A stretch of DNA of 64,000 nt from assembly GCA_013204985.1 (NCBI GenBank), contig JABMLG010000002.1, positions 682,001-746,000 on the forward strand, in the 5' to 3' direction. The DNA is from Microbacteriaceae bacterium VKM Ac-2855 (GTDB lineage Bacteria; Actinomycetota; Actinomycetes; Actinomycetales; Microbacteriaceae). A program made the position numbers and the translations under genes. Positions 48,403-55,939 of the stretch are shown here, one piece after another. Position 1 is the first letter of the stretch. Each line of letters starts with the position of its first letter. The notes beneath the pieces are model-generated. The model did no database searches. It saw only the letters and a program-made list of their open reading frames with translations, and was not told the origin of the DNA.

Positions 48403-48572
48403 GGCTCGATTCTGTCAGTGACGTACGGCCGCAGCAAGTGAATCCGTCGCGGCACCCGGCGAAAACTGCGGATTCCTCTGTCGAGGGTGGAAGTCGTGAC
48501 GGTCGCGTCGTTAGGATGGGCGCGACTGCGGCCCGAGGACGGGCCGATCGCACACGGAGGGTTTGAAGTCGG

Positions 48573-50006
48573 ATGGCTGCACGCGAACTGCGCAACTTCG
48601 TCGGCGGAACGTACGTCGACTCGCGCTCGACGGAACGGCTCGACATCGTCGATCCGGCGACCGAGGCGGTGTACGCCACCACCCCGGTCTCCACCGACGA
48701 GGACGTGGCCGAGGCGTACGCCGCGGCCGCCGGAGCTTTCGAGGAGTGGGGCGAATCGACGCCCTCCGAGCGGCAGCTGGCCCTGTTCCGCATCGCGGAT
48801 GCGATGGAGGCCCGCGCCGAGGAGTTCGCCGACGTGGAGTCGCAGGACACGGGGAAGCCGCGCGGCTCCTTGGTCGCGGACGAGATCCTCGTCTCGGTTG
48901 ATCAGATTCGCTTCTTCGCCGGCGCCGCGCGCATTCTGGACGGTCGCGCGGCCGGGGAGTACATGAAGGACCACACGTCGTTCGTGCGCCGCGAGCCGAT
49001 CGGAGTGATCGGTCAGGTCACGCCGTGGAACTATCCGTTGAACATGGCGACCTGGAAGTTCGCCCCCGCGATCGCGGCGGGCAACACCATCGTGCTGAAG
49101 CCCTCCGACACGACGCCGTCTTCGACGCTCCTGCTGGCCGAGGTCGCCGCGGAATTCCTTCCGGCCGGAGTGCTGAACGTCGTCACCGGCAATCGCGAGA
49201 CCGGTCGGGCGATGATCGAGAACCGCACCCCGCAGATGGTCTCGATCACCGGGTCCGTGCGGGCGGGTATGGAGGTCGCCAAGTCGGCCGCGTCCGACCT
49301 CAAGAGGGTCCACCTCGAACTGGGCGGCAAGGCGCCGGTGATCGTCTTCGACGACGCCGACATCGAGTCGGCCGTCGAGGGGATCGTCGCCGCGGGCTAC
49401 TTCAACGCCGGTCAGGACTGCACCGCCGCCACTCGCCTGCTGGTGCAGGAGGGGATCCACGACGAGTTCGTGCAGGCGCTCGCCGCTTACGCGAAGGACA
49501 ACGCGAGAACCGGCACGCCGGACCGCGACGACATCCTTTTCGGACCGGTCAACAACGTGAATCAGCTCGCTCAGGTCTCCGGATTCGTCGATCGGCTGCC
49601 CGCGCACGCCTCCGTCGATCTCGGTGGACATCGCGTGGGCGACACCGGGTACTTCTATGAGGCGACGATCGTCTCGGGTCTCCTGCAGACCGATGAGGCC
49701 GTGCAGAACGAGATCTTCGGCCCGGTGATCACGGTGCAGAAGTTCAGCGATGAGGCCGAGGCTCTGCGTTGGGCGAACGACGTGCAGTACGGTCTGTCCT
49801 CCTCCGTCTGGACGAAGGACCACGGCCGCGCGATGCGCTTCGCGAAGCGTCTCGACTTCGGCTGCGTGTGGATCAACACGCACATCCCGCTCGTCGCGGA
49901 GATGCCGCACGGCGGGTTCAAGCACTCGGGCTACGGCAAGGACCTGTCGATGTACGGCTTCGAGGACTACACCCGCATCAAGCACGTCATGAGCTACATC
50001 GGCTGA
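48573..50006 (+). CDS. Gamma-aminobutyraldehyde dehydrogenase-like
   Basis: This 477-residue NAD(P)-dependent aldehyde dehydrogenase has '[36 protein letters not shown]', the general-base Glu in '[16 protein letters not shown]', the catalytic Cys in '[11 protein letters not shown]', and '[12 protein letters not shown]'. Similarity to PatD/PuuC-type enzymes, together with the divergent oxidase and aminotransferase, suggests oxidation of 4-aminobutanal to GABA in putrescine breakdown. Confidence 0.88.
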   Translation: MAARELRNFVGGTYVDSRSTERLDIVDPATEAVYATTPVSTDEDVAEAYAAAAGAFEEWGESTPSERQLALFRIADAMEARAEEFADVESQDTGKPRGSLVADEILVSVDQIRFFAGAARILDGRAAGEYMKDHTSFVRREPIGVIGQVTPWNYPLNMATWKFAPAIAAGNTIVLKPSDTTPSSTLLLAEVAAEFLPAGVLNVVTGNRETGRAMIENRTPQMVSITGSVRAGMEVAKSAASDLKRVHLELGGKAPVIVFDDADIESAVEGIVAAGYFNAGQDCTAATRLLVQEGIHDEFVQALAAYAKDNARTGTPDRDDILFGPVNNVNQLAQVSGFVDRLPAHASVDLGGHRVGDTGYFYEATIVSGLLQTDEAVQNEIFGPVITVQKFSDEAEALRWANDVQYGLSSSVWTKDHGRAMRFAKRLDFGCVWINTHIPLVAEMPHGGFKHSGYGKDLSMYGFEDYTRIKHVMSYIG

Positions 50007-50114
50007 TCCGCAGTCTCTCCGGGCCCGGTCGAGCGCCCGGCGGAGACGATACGATCGTGGAGGTTCTTCTCGTCCGCGCGAGGACGGGCCGTGGAACCGA
50101 CTCGAGGAGCAGCG

Positions 50115-50942
50115 ATGACGCAGATCGGTCGTAGCCGTTCCTCCTTCACCGTCCCCGTTCCTGGCGGCGGAACTCCCGGATCGGCGAATCAGACGATCGT
50201 CACGCTCGGCTGGGCCGGACGAACCGACACCGGCCGCGTCCGCGCTGCGAACGAGGACAGCTATCTGGCGCGCTCGCCGATCTTCGCCGTCGCGGATGGA
50301 ATGGGCGGGCACGCAGCGGGCGGTTTCGCGAGTTCGACGGTCGTCACCCGGCTTGCCGAGGCGGTGGGATCCGCGATCGTCACACCGGAGGACATCGATC
50401 GATCACTGCGCGCCGCCGTGGCCGACATCGAGCGGGGCATCGAGGGCAGCGATCGCAGCACCGGCACGACGGTGACGGGCGCCGCGTTGACCGTGCTCGG
50501 CGGGGAGGCGTACTGGGCCGTCTTCAACATCGGCGACTCACGGGTCTACCTCTACGCCGCCGGCCGGCTGACGCAGCTGACCATCGATCATTCCGTGGTG
50601 CAGGAACTCGTCGACGCCGGGATGATCTCGCGTGACGAGGCGGAATCGCATCCGCACAGCAACGTGATCACCCGCGCGGTCGGCTTCAACGACGTGCCCG
50701 TGCCCGACTACCGATTGATCCCGGTCCTCGCCCAGTCCCGCCTGTTGATCTGTTCGGACGGGCTCACGAAAGAGGTGACGGATACGACCATCGCCGGCAT
50801 TCTCGCCGACGGCGAGTCGGCTGAGAGCGCTGCGTCCGCGCTGCTCGCTGCGGCGCTCGATCACGGCGGCCGCGACAACGTGACCGCCATCGTGGTGGAT
50901 GTGCTGTCGATCGTCGGGGCGGACGTCGTCGCGTCCATCTGA
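50115..50942 (+). CDS. PP2C-family Ser/Thr protein phosphatase
   Basis: This 275-residue metal-dependent phosphatase has 'GRVRAANEDSYLARSPIFAVADGMGGHAAGG' with the metal-binding Asp/Gly residues, 'GTTVTGAALTVL', 'FNIGDSRVYLY', 'LLICSDGLTKEV' and 'HGGRDNVTAIVVDV'. The ATG at 50115 has GAGGAGC before it; the upstream GTG at 50091 would place the ribosome site inside the gene. It is followed by genes for an FHA protein and an FtsK-like ATPase, a grouping of phospho-threonine signalling with a motor protein. No kinase gene is present in the window. Confidence 0.92.
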   Translation: MTQIGRSRSSFTVPVPGGGTPGSANQTIVTLGWAGRTDTGRVRAANEDSYLARSPIFAVADGMGGHAAGGFASSTVVTRLAEAVGSAIVTPEDIDRSLRAAVADIERGIEGSDRSTGTTVTGAALTVLGGEAYWAVFNIGDSRVYLYAAGRLTQLTIDHSVVQELVDAGMISRDEAESHPHSNVITRAVGFNDVPVPDYRLIPVLAQSRLLICSDGLTKEVTDTTIAGILADGESAESAASALLAAALDHGGRDNVTAIVVDVLSIVGADVVASI

Positions 50943-50989
50943 CGGGATCCGGGCACCGGTACGATAACGATCGGAAAGGGTCGGATTCC

Positions 50990-51565
50990 GTGATCTGCAG
51001 TGTGTGCGGCTCTGCGCTCGAGCAGGGAGCGATCCTGTGCGGTGAGTGTGGTGCCCCGGTTTCCGGGCAATCCGCGGCGGGTTATCACGCCGGTGCTGCC
51101 GTCGGCGACACGACGGTGCTGGATCCGATGCAGCGAGCGTGGTTGCCAGGGCTCTCGACGGGGCGGCACCGCCGGTCCGCCACCGGCGCGGAGCCGGACC
51201 GAACCCCGACGAGCGGCTTTATGCGCCTGAGTTTTCGTAGCGGTGAGCACGCGATCGTTACGGGTGCGGGCTTGATCGGCCGTCAGCCGTTGCCGGATGC
51301 GGGTGAGTCGTTCCGCCACCTGTTGGCCATCGCGGATCCGAGCCGGTCGATGTCGAAGACGCATCTCGAGTTCGGGTTCGATACCGACGGTCTCTGGATC
51401 CGCGACCGCTGGTCCTCCAATGGCACGACTTTGCTCGGTCCGGGGCAGCCGGAGCTGCCTCTCGAGGCGGGTCGGCGTTATCGCGCGGGTGCGGGCAGCG
51501 TCGTCCGCCTCTCGACCGTGGAGATGCTCGTCGAGAAGGCCGTCGCCTCCTCCACAGGGGTGTGA
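50990..51565 (+). CDS. Zinc-ribbon + FHA domain protein (intact copy)
   Basis: This 191-residue protein has a CxxC...CxxC zinc ribbon (residues 3-6 and about 16-19) at the N-terminus and an FHA phosphothreonine-binding domain at about residues 85-175 ('GLIGRQPLP...SRSMSKTHLEFGFDTDGLWIRDRWSSNGTTL'). The FHA Arg, Ser and Asn ligands are in these motifs. The GTG at 50990 follows an AAAGGG site. The last 539 bases belong to a direct repeat duplicated 4913 bases downstream. The gene itself is complete in this copy, so the downstream insertion did not break it. Confidence 0.88.
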   Translation: MICSVCGSALEQGAILCGECGAPVSGQSAAGYHAGAAVGDTTVLDPMQRAWLPGLSTGRHRRSATGAEPDRTPTSGFMRLSFRSGEHAIVTGAGLIGRQPLPDAGESFRHLLAIADPSRSMSKTHLEFGFDTDGLWIRDRWSSNGTTLLGPGQPELPLEAGRRYRAGAGSVVRLSTVEMLVEKAVASSTGV

Positions 51566-51896
51566 GCGGCGTCGGTTCGCCCGGGTGAGGCCGCCGCGCC
51601 TCTCCTCGGCAGCGATGCCGTGATGCGCTTAGCGGATGATCCCTCTCGAATCGACTCCGGCGGCGGCGCCGCGCATCCGGATCCCGTCCCGACCGGAACC
51701 GGGCAGGCGACCCGGTTTCCCGTTGCTCGCCTCGGTCACCCCCGTGCTGGCCGCCGGTGTGATCTGGGCGATCACGAAGTCGCCGTACGTTCTCGCGTTC
51801 GCTGCACTCGGTCCGGTGATCGCCATCGCCGGTTATCTGGACGGCTTGCGCACACGCCGACGCGACGCGCGCCGTGCCGAGGGAGCCCACAACGAG
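51027..51896 (+). repeat. Long direct repeat, left copy (870 bp)
   Basis: Identical over 861 bases (51027-51887) to 55940-56800, then one mismatch (51888 C versus 56801 T) and 8 more matching bases. It spans most of the FHA gene, the intergenic gap and the first 261 bases of ftsK. The repeat distance is 4913 bases. Near-perfect identity implies a recent event or gene conversion. Confidence 0.95.
51636..51896 (+). pseudogene. Truncated 5' end of the FtsK-like gene (left copy)
   Basis: The first 87 codons of the ATPase gene are present: the proline-rich start, two membrane segments ('FPLLASVTPVLAAGVIWAI' and 'YVLAFAALGPVIAIAGYL') and the basic stretch after them. At 51897 the match to the full copy ends. 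The frame continues for 48 foreign codons to a stop at 52041-52043, so a 135-residue chimeric membrane peptide could be made, but the motor domains are gone. Confidence 0.85.
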
Positions 51897-52043
51897 CTGA
51901 ATGGAAAAGATGTCGATCAGATTCGTTCGTACGCCGGTTCTATCACGAAGAACGAGCGCTTCAACCGGCCCAATGTTCGTTGGGAATTCTGGCTGGTCGG
52001 GCACACTGATCATGACCACGTGGTGGATAACGTGAGCAGGTGA
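51897..52043 (+). pseudogene. 3' remnant of a probable GHKL/Hsp90-like ATPase gene
   Basis: The 48 codons after the break read 'ELNGKDVDQIRSYAGSITKNERF' and 'RWEFWLVG', ending at a stop. The pattern (K-x-[DE]-[IV]-x-Q-I-x-x-Y, N-x-R-F, W-x-F-x-[IVL]-[VI]-[GS]) is one I associate with the C-terminal part of large Hsp90/histidine-kinase-like ATPase proteins often found in defence islands. It has no start of its own and is fused in frame to the truncated FtsK segment. It probably marks the former neighbourhood of the epipeptide cluster. Confidence 0.4.
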
Positions 52044-52574
52044 ATGCTCCAAACGGGGTTGTCTTTCTGGCGATCACAGGGATGCAGCTGGCACGACCGC
52101 ATCCAGACCAGCCGTAGAGGTGGATGATTGTCGTGACCTGTTCTGGCGCTTCTTGTCGAACCACTGGATCCGCAATTCGGATGGTGACACCCCAGCGATG
52201 CGGCTTGTCCGCCTCGCCGCCTGCTTCCAATTGCACCTCTGAATTCTCGGAAGAGGTGTCCTGGGTCGACCCAAGAATGTCTAATACGTGTGCATCGATA
52301 AGGTCGAGCTTGTACCCCGGCCAGTCGTCCGAACGACCGACACAAATCCGCTTCCTCCGCGCCGGATGTCGTCCAGCATGTGATGGAGGCCACAGATTGA
52401 GGCCTGCCGCTTCGCGCCGTAACGGGCTATCTGCGTCCGGTGCCGTCCGATCTGCGCCAACGTCGCGCCTGGTGACCATTCTTCAGTTGCAGGTACGGGG
52501 TGCTAGCTGAAATACTCTCACCTAAGCGCTCCCGTCCGTGTAAGGCCGACGCCCTTGGAGAGGAGGTGGGACTA
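52044..52574. other. Island segment without a clear gene, leader of the epipeptide operon
   Basis: About 530 bases follow the gene remnant. A leftward open frame (52479 to 51961, 172 codons) crosses it, but I recognise no domain and no good ribosome site, and its end runs into the remnant. I treat the region as decayed DNA plus the operon promoter. The last 90 bases hold candidate promoter elements. Confidence 0.4.
52487..52516 (+). promoter_or_regulatory. Candidate promoter of the epipeptide operon
   Basis: TTGCAG (52487-52492) and AATACT (52511-52516) are separated by 18 bases and lie 58 bases before the precursor start. They match the consensus at 3 and 4 of 6 positions, so the call is weak. 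It is the best pair in the upstream region. Confidence 0.3.
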
Positions 52575-52709
52575 ATGGCAATTACGACCGCATCGCGCAG
52601 CATGCTCGAGAGCTTCGTTATCGACGAGGAGGTTGCAGACCTGGCCGTCGTCGACGACATGTGGTACTTCATCGTCAGCGAGCACGGTGGATGGATCATG
52701 GGCAGCTAG
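52575..52709 (+). CDS. epeX: Epipeptide (YydF/EpeX-type) RiPP precursor peptide
   Basis: This is a 44-residue peptide with a strong AGGAGG site (52561-52566) 8 bases before its ATG. Its end, DMWYFIVSEHGGWIMGS, aligns without gaps to the B. subtilis YydF end DLWYFVKSKENRWILGS; the last two YydF residues (GH) are missing here. The two residues that YydG epimerises in YydF (Val36 and Ile44, from published work as I recall it) correspond to Ile33 and Ile41, eight residues apart in both. Residues 1-29 form the acidic leader. By analogy the EpeP protease would cut before Trp30 to leave a 15-residue peptide active on the Gram-positive cell envelope. The modification and cleavage are inferred; the homology is clear by eye. 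Confidence 0.92.
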   Translation: MAITTASRSMLESFVIDEEVADLAVVDDMWYFIVSEHGGWIMGS

Positions 52710-52725
52710 CCGCGTGGTGATCTAA

Positions 52726-52739
52726 CCCGATTCGTCGGG
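52726..52739 (+). terminator. Small UUCG hairpin between epeX and epeE
   Basis: CCCGA-TTCG-TCGGG forms a 5-base stem with a stable TTCG tetraloop 16 bases after the precursor stop and 42 bases before epeE. It has no T run. It may act as a partial terminator or mRNA-stability element that keeps precursor transcripts above enzyme transcripts, a common arrangement in RiPP operons. Confidence 0.45.
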
Positions 52740-52781
52740 CGGGGGCGCTCCCAAGACGTCAATCTTAAGTGGAGACTTATC

Positions 52782-53744
52782 GTGGTACATGCTCAACAGA
52801 GCGTCGGCATCAATTTCGACGCCAAATGCAATATGCGGTGCGCGCACTGCTGTGTGAGTAGCTCACCGGATGCATCCGCCAATCTCAATGACGAGTTGGT
52901 CGATCACATCCTGGACGACCTGTTCCAGAACCCAGAGGTGCGAGAAATCGGCCTGACGGGGGGCGAGCCATTGATTCGCAAGGCGCGCACCCTGGAAGTA
53001 ATGAAGCGAATCACGGACACCGGACGGGCCGTTACATGCGTCTCGAATGGCTTCTGGGCTGTCACTCGCAAGGCTGCAGATCGGGTCTTTGCGGAACTTG
53101 AAGCAGCGGGCCTTCGCAAACTCACGATCAGCTACGATGATTTTCACGCTCCCTACATCAAGCCGCAGCGCATCAAGAATCTCCTTGAAGCGTCTCGTGA
53201 ATCGAATATTCACGTGATTCTGAACATGTGTGTGAGCCGTAGTAATAACTCGAATGCCCTTCTCGAAGCTCTGGGTGACAGTATCCTCGGAATTCAAGTG
53301 ACGAAATTCCCGGCCGTTCCGGCGGGTGAAGCCAGGAAGTTTGACGAGTCAGAGTTCCAGCGTCGCCCCATTACTGAAAAGATGCTCCGCTGCCCTGGGC
53401 TTCAGGTCATCTACCACAACGACGGCAAGGTGTACCCGTGCTGCTCGCCCGCGATCTTCGACACGAACATGACCTTGGGTGATGTCGGAGCTGAGCCGTA
53501 CAAGAAGACGGTCGAGAAGATTCGCCGCAATGCGCTGCTGGGCATCATGCAGCGTGAAGGCTTCCAGTGGTTCATCGACGCCATCCGCGAGGTGAACCCG
53601 TCTGCGCCTGCCGCCACGGTGACCGAGGTGGTGTCGGCCTGTGAGTTGTGTTCGGTCATCTTCCTCGATGAAGAGTCGATCGCGCTCATTCAGCCCAAGG
53701 TGCTGGCTTATTTCCAGGCGCTCATCCCGTCGCATGCCAGCTGA
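52782..53744 (+). CDS. epeE: Radical SAM peptide epimerase (YydG/EpeE family)
   Basis: This 320-residue radical SAM enzyme has the cluster-binding C16-x3-C20-x2-C23 in 'FDAKCNMRCAHCC', the SAM-binding T-G-G-E-P (59-63) and a C-terminal SPASM-like cysteine set: C204, the pair C220-C221 in 'VYPCCSPAIF', and C287-x2-C290. In YydG, Cys223 gives the hydrogen atom that completes L-to-D inversion; C220 or C221 is the likely counterpart. The length equals YydG (about 319). The GTG at 52782 has GGAG 7 bases before it. It should convert L-Ile33 and L-Ile41 of the neighbouring precursor to D-allo-Ile. Genes for a protease and ABC transporter follow in the yyd order. Confidence 0.92.
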   Translation: MVHAQQSVGINFDAKCNMRCAHCCVSSSPDASANLNDELVDHILDDLFQNPEVREIGLTGGEPLIRKARTLEVMKRITDTGRAVTCVSNGFWAVTRKAADRVFAELEAAGLRKLTISYDDFHAPYIKPQRIKNLLEASRESNIHVILNMCVSRSNNSNALLEALGDSILGIQVTKFPAVPAGEARKFDESEFQRRPITEKMLRCPGLQVIYHNDGKVYPCCSPAIFDTNMTLGDVGAEPYKKTVEKIRRNALLGIMQREGFQWFIDAIREVNPSAPAATVTEVVSACELCSVIFLDEESIALIQPKVLAYFQALIPSHAS

Positions 53745-54498
53745 ATGGTCCTACAGCGATAACGACTGCGAGGTGCTGCTCGTGGGCGGCACAGCCACGG
53801 TGCTCGACCGTGAACGCAACCGGTACTACCAGACGACGGTAGCGAAGCTTCCGGTTGAGATCCGCGAGGCGGTGACTCCGAGAATCTCACGGGTGTCTCC
53901 GAGAGCAGCCGTAACGTTTGTCGTGGTAGTGCTGGCGCTCCTCCTGGGCAACTTGGCGTTCTCGCTTGCGAACGGTACGGAGCGGCCCTCCGGGTGGCTT
54001 GTAGCCGTCTTGGCCGTGTATCTTCCGGTCAGCGTCGTCATCCACGAGACGGCACATGCGCTCGCGCTGCGTGCGATGGGGCGGTCGATCGACAAGGTTG
54101 GGGTCAAGCTCAACTATTGGGTCTTTCCCGCGTTCTACGTGCGGATAAATCAATCGTTGCTGCTCAATCGCAACGAGAAGGTCATCGTCCATGGGGCAGG
54201 CGTGTGTATCAACTTGGCCATCAACCTGGTGCTTTTTGCCTGTAACGCATTTGTCTTTCATTGGGCCGACCTTGAAGTTGCCTTGCAGTTCGTCGTCCTG
54301 ACGCTCGCGATCAACGCGATCCCAGCGTTGAAATCCGATGGATATCGCATGCTGCTTGCGCTGGCCGGCGTCGACGAATTGCGGGGCCTGCTCCAAAATC
54401 CATGTTGGGTGGTCGCAATTAAGGTCGTGAGTACCGCATATGTCCTGTGTTACAGCATTTATATGGTTTCGAGTTTGGTGATGAGGTTTATCGCGTGA
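53734..54498 (+). CDS. epeP: M50-family membrane metalloprotease (YydH/EpeP)
   Basis: This 254-residue protein has about five hydrophobic helices and the zinc site H104-E-T-A-H108 in 'VSVVIHETAHALALRAMG', with a second conserved acidic residue in 'NAIPALKSDGYRMLLAL' (Asp202), the site-2-protease arrangement. The N-terminal 60 residues are soluble. It probably removes the leader from the epimerised precursor within or at the membrane. The ATG at 53734 overlaps epeE by 11 bases; longer in-frame starts lie wholly inside epeE. Its end overlaps epeA (GTGA). Confidence 0.87.
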   Translation: MPAEWSYSDNDCEVLLVGGTATVLDRERNRYYQTTVAKLPVEIREAVTPRISRVSPRAAVTFVVVVLALLLGNLAFSLANGTERPSGWLVAVLAVYLPVSVVIHETAHALALRAMGRSIDKVGVKLNYWVFPAFYVRINQSLLLNRNEKVIVHGAGVCINLAINLVLFACNAFVFHWADLEVALQFVVLTLAINAIPALKSDGYRMLLALAGVDELRGLLQNPCWVVAIKVVSTAYVLCYSIYMVSSLVMRFIA

Positions 54499-55181
54499 CA
54501 AATGCACTCGAATGCACCGACCTAACGGTCAAGTTTGGACGCAAGGTCGCCCTCGACCATCTGAGCGTGGCGCTCGAAGACCGGGGCAACGTCGTCGGTC
54601 TCTTCGGACAGAACGGGGCAGGCAAGAGCACGCTTATGCGCGTTGTCTGCGGACTGATCGGTCGATATACGGGCTCGATGCAGCGACCGAGCGGTGCCGT
54701 CGCCTACCTTCCGGATACCTCGTTCCTGTATGGGTTCCTGCGGCTCGATCAGTGCATCCAGACCGCAGCGGCATTGTTCGATGATTTTGACGTGGACATC
54801 GCAGGCGACATCTTCCAGGAACTCGGCTTGCCGCTTTCGACGAAGGTGAGCGAAACGTCCAGGGGGATGGGTGAGCAGATCCATCTCGGTCTCATCCTGG
54901 CGCGGCGCTGCAATTTGTATGTTTTTGACGAACCACTCGCGGCAGTTGATCCGTATACACGTGACAAGCTGATTGCGCTCATTCGCCAGTGCCGCATGCC
55001 TGGTTCGACGGCGATCATCAGCACCCACCTCATCAACGGGCTGGAAGAGCTGTTTGATGAAGCGGTCGTGATTCAGGATGGTCGTCTTGTGCTGCATGAG
55101 GATGTGGCGGATATCACCGCGTTTGGCGGACTTGAACTGCGAGTGAAGGGGGTGATTCGCGCTGATGTTATGGGTCGTTGA
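54495..55181 (+). CDS. epeA: ABC transporter ATPase (YydI/EpeA)
   Basis: This 228-residue ATPase has the Walker A GQNGAGKST at 38-46, a degenerate signature 'SRGMGEQIHLGLIL', and Walker B 'LYVFDEPLAAVDP' with the catalytic Glu. Altered signatures of this kind are common in small bacteriocin-immunity ABC ATPases. The start is the GTG at 54495 that overlaps the epeP stop; a longer in-frame start lies inside epeP and adds unrelated residues. With EpeB it probably expels the mature epipeptide or protects the producer from it. Confidence 0.9.
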   Translation: MTNALECTDLTVKFGRKVALDHLSVALEDRGNVVGLFGQNGAGKSTLMRVVCGLIGRYTGSMQRPSGAVAYLPDTSFLYGFLRLDQCIQTAAALFDDFDVDIAGDIFQELGLPLSTKVSETSRGMGEQIHLGLILARRCNLYVFDEPLAAVDPYTRDKLIALIRQCRMPGSTAIISTHLINGLEELFDEAVVIQDGRLVLHEDVADITAFGGLELRVKGVIRADVMGR

Positions 55182-55920
55182 ATTCAGGAAGCATCTGCCG
55201 ATATTTGCGGCCATTTACGCGGTGACCATCGTGACTGGGGCGGCAGCGCTTCTGTTTCCTGATGTAGTGGTGCTCGGCGTGATCCAGGCGCTTGGGGGGT
55301 TGCTGTGTTGGAGTGCGGCGGTCATCTACGCCGCAAGCGTCATCTTGCGGTACCTCTCACTTGGGCGCGACTTGCTGCTACAGATCGGCACGGTCAGCCG
55401 CTGGCGGATCGTGTGGATGAAGGCCGCAGTGCTCGGTGCGTACCTGTTTGGGCTGCACGTCGTCTCGCTGGCGTTCCTCTTCAAGAAGACGAGCGATGCG
55501 GCCGGAGACCAGTTCGGATCGGTTCTGGCCTACCTGATCGGAGGTAAACTGCTCTCCATCGCGGTCTTCCTCGTGGCTGTCGTACTCGTGGCGACCCTGG
55601 TCAAAATGCTCCGGACTAAGGCCGCAGTGGTGACCGGCTTCAGCGTGCTGGTCGTTGCGGTCGTAATTGGTCAAGCGATTCTGCTCTGGCAGACCGGTGC
55701 TCCCGACACGGCTCACTTCTTCATCGGGGTTGGTGGCGATTTCTTCACCGTGAACTTGTACGCCAATATTTTGCCGATCATCCTGACTGATGCGAGTGCA
55801 GGTTTTCTGCCGAATATCTGGGTGACATCCGTGCTTCTGAACACTGCCCTCGCTGCGATGTATTTCCTGATCTGGGCCGTGGTCACGCGGGTCTCACGAG
55901 TCAACTTCCTGAGCCTCTAG
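55165..55920 (+). CDS. epeB: ABC transporter permease (YydJ/EpeB)
   Basis: This 251-residue hydrophobic protein has about six transmembrane helices and no other recognisable domain, the pattern and size of YydJ (about 240). It overlaps epeA by 17 bases and is the last gene of the operon; only 19 bases separate its stop from the right direct repeat. No terminator was seen, apart from a 5-base CTCTG/CAGAG stem at 55930-55942 that straddles the junction, so transcription may continue toward ftsK. Confidence 0.85.
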   Translation: MLWVVEFRKHLPIFAAIYAVTIVTGAAALLFPDVVVLGVIQALGGLLCWSAAVIYAASVILRYLSLGRDLLLQIGTVSRWRIVWMKAAVLGAYLFGLHVVSLAFLFKKTSDAAGDQFGSVLAYLIGGKLLSIAVFLVAVVLVATLVKMLRTKAAVVTGFSVLVVAVVIGQAILLWQTGAPDTAHFFIGVGGDFFTVNLYANILPIILTDASAGFLPNIWVTSVLLNTALAAMYFLIWAVVTRVSRVNFLSL

Positions 55921-55939
55921 CCGATGAATCTCTGAAACA

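Larger units (their letters stand above)
51897..55939 (+). mobile_element. Horizontally acquired island carrying an epipeptide cluster
   Basis: These 4043 bases lie between the two repeat copies and are unrelated to the host locus. They contain a gene remnant, about 530 bases without a clear gene, and the five-gene epipeptide operon. Base composition is visibly less G+C-rich than the flanks, with many A/T-ending codons. No transposase, integrase, replication gene or short terminal inverted repeat was found. The flanking repeats give the topology of single-crossover integration; recombination between them would release a 4913-base circle and restore the ancestral locus. Confidence 0.8.

Noticed and set aside
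51961-52479. Leftward 172-codon open frame at the left end of the island
   Set aside because: No recognisable domain, no convincing ribosome site, and it crosses the gene remnant and repeat junction; long open frames are frequent by chance here.
52782-53744. Radical SAM enzyme as a sactipeptide or PQQ-type maturase
   Set aside because: The precursor core, gene order, protease and ABC pair all match the YydF epipeptide system; no Cys-rich precursor or PqqA-like peptide is present.
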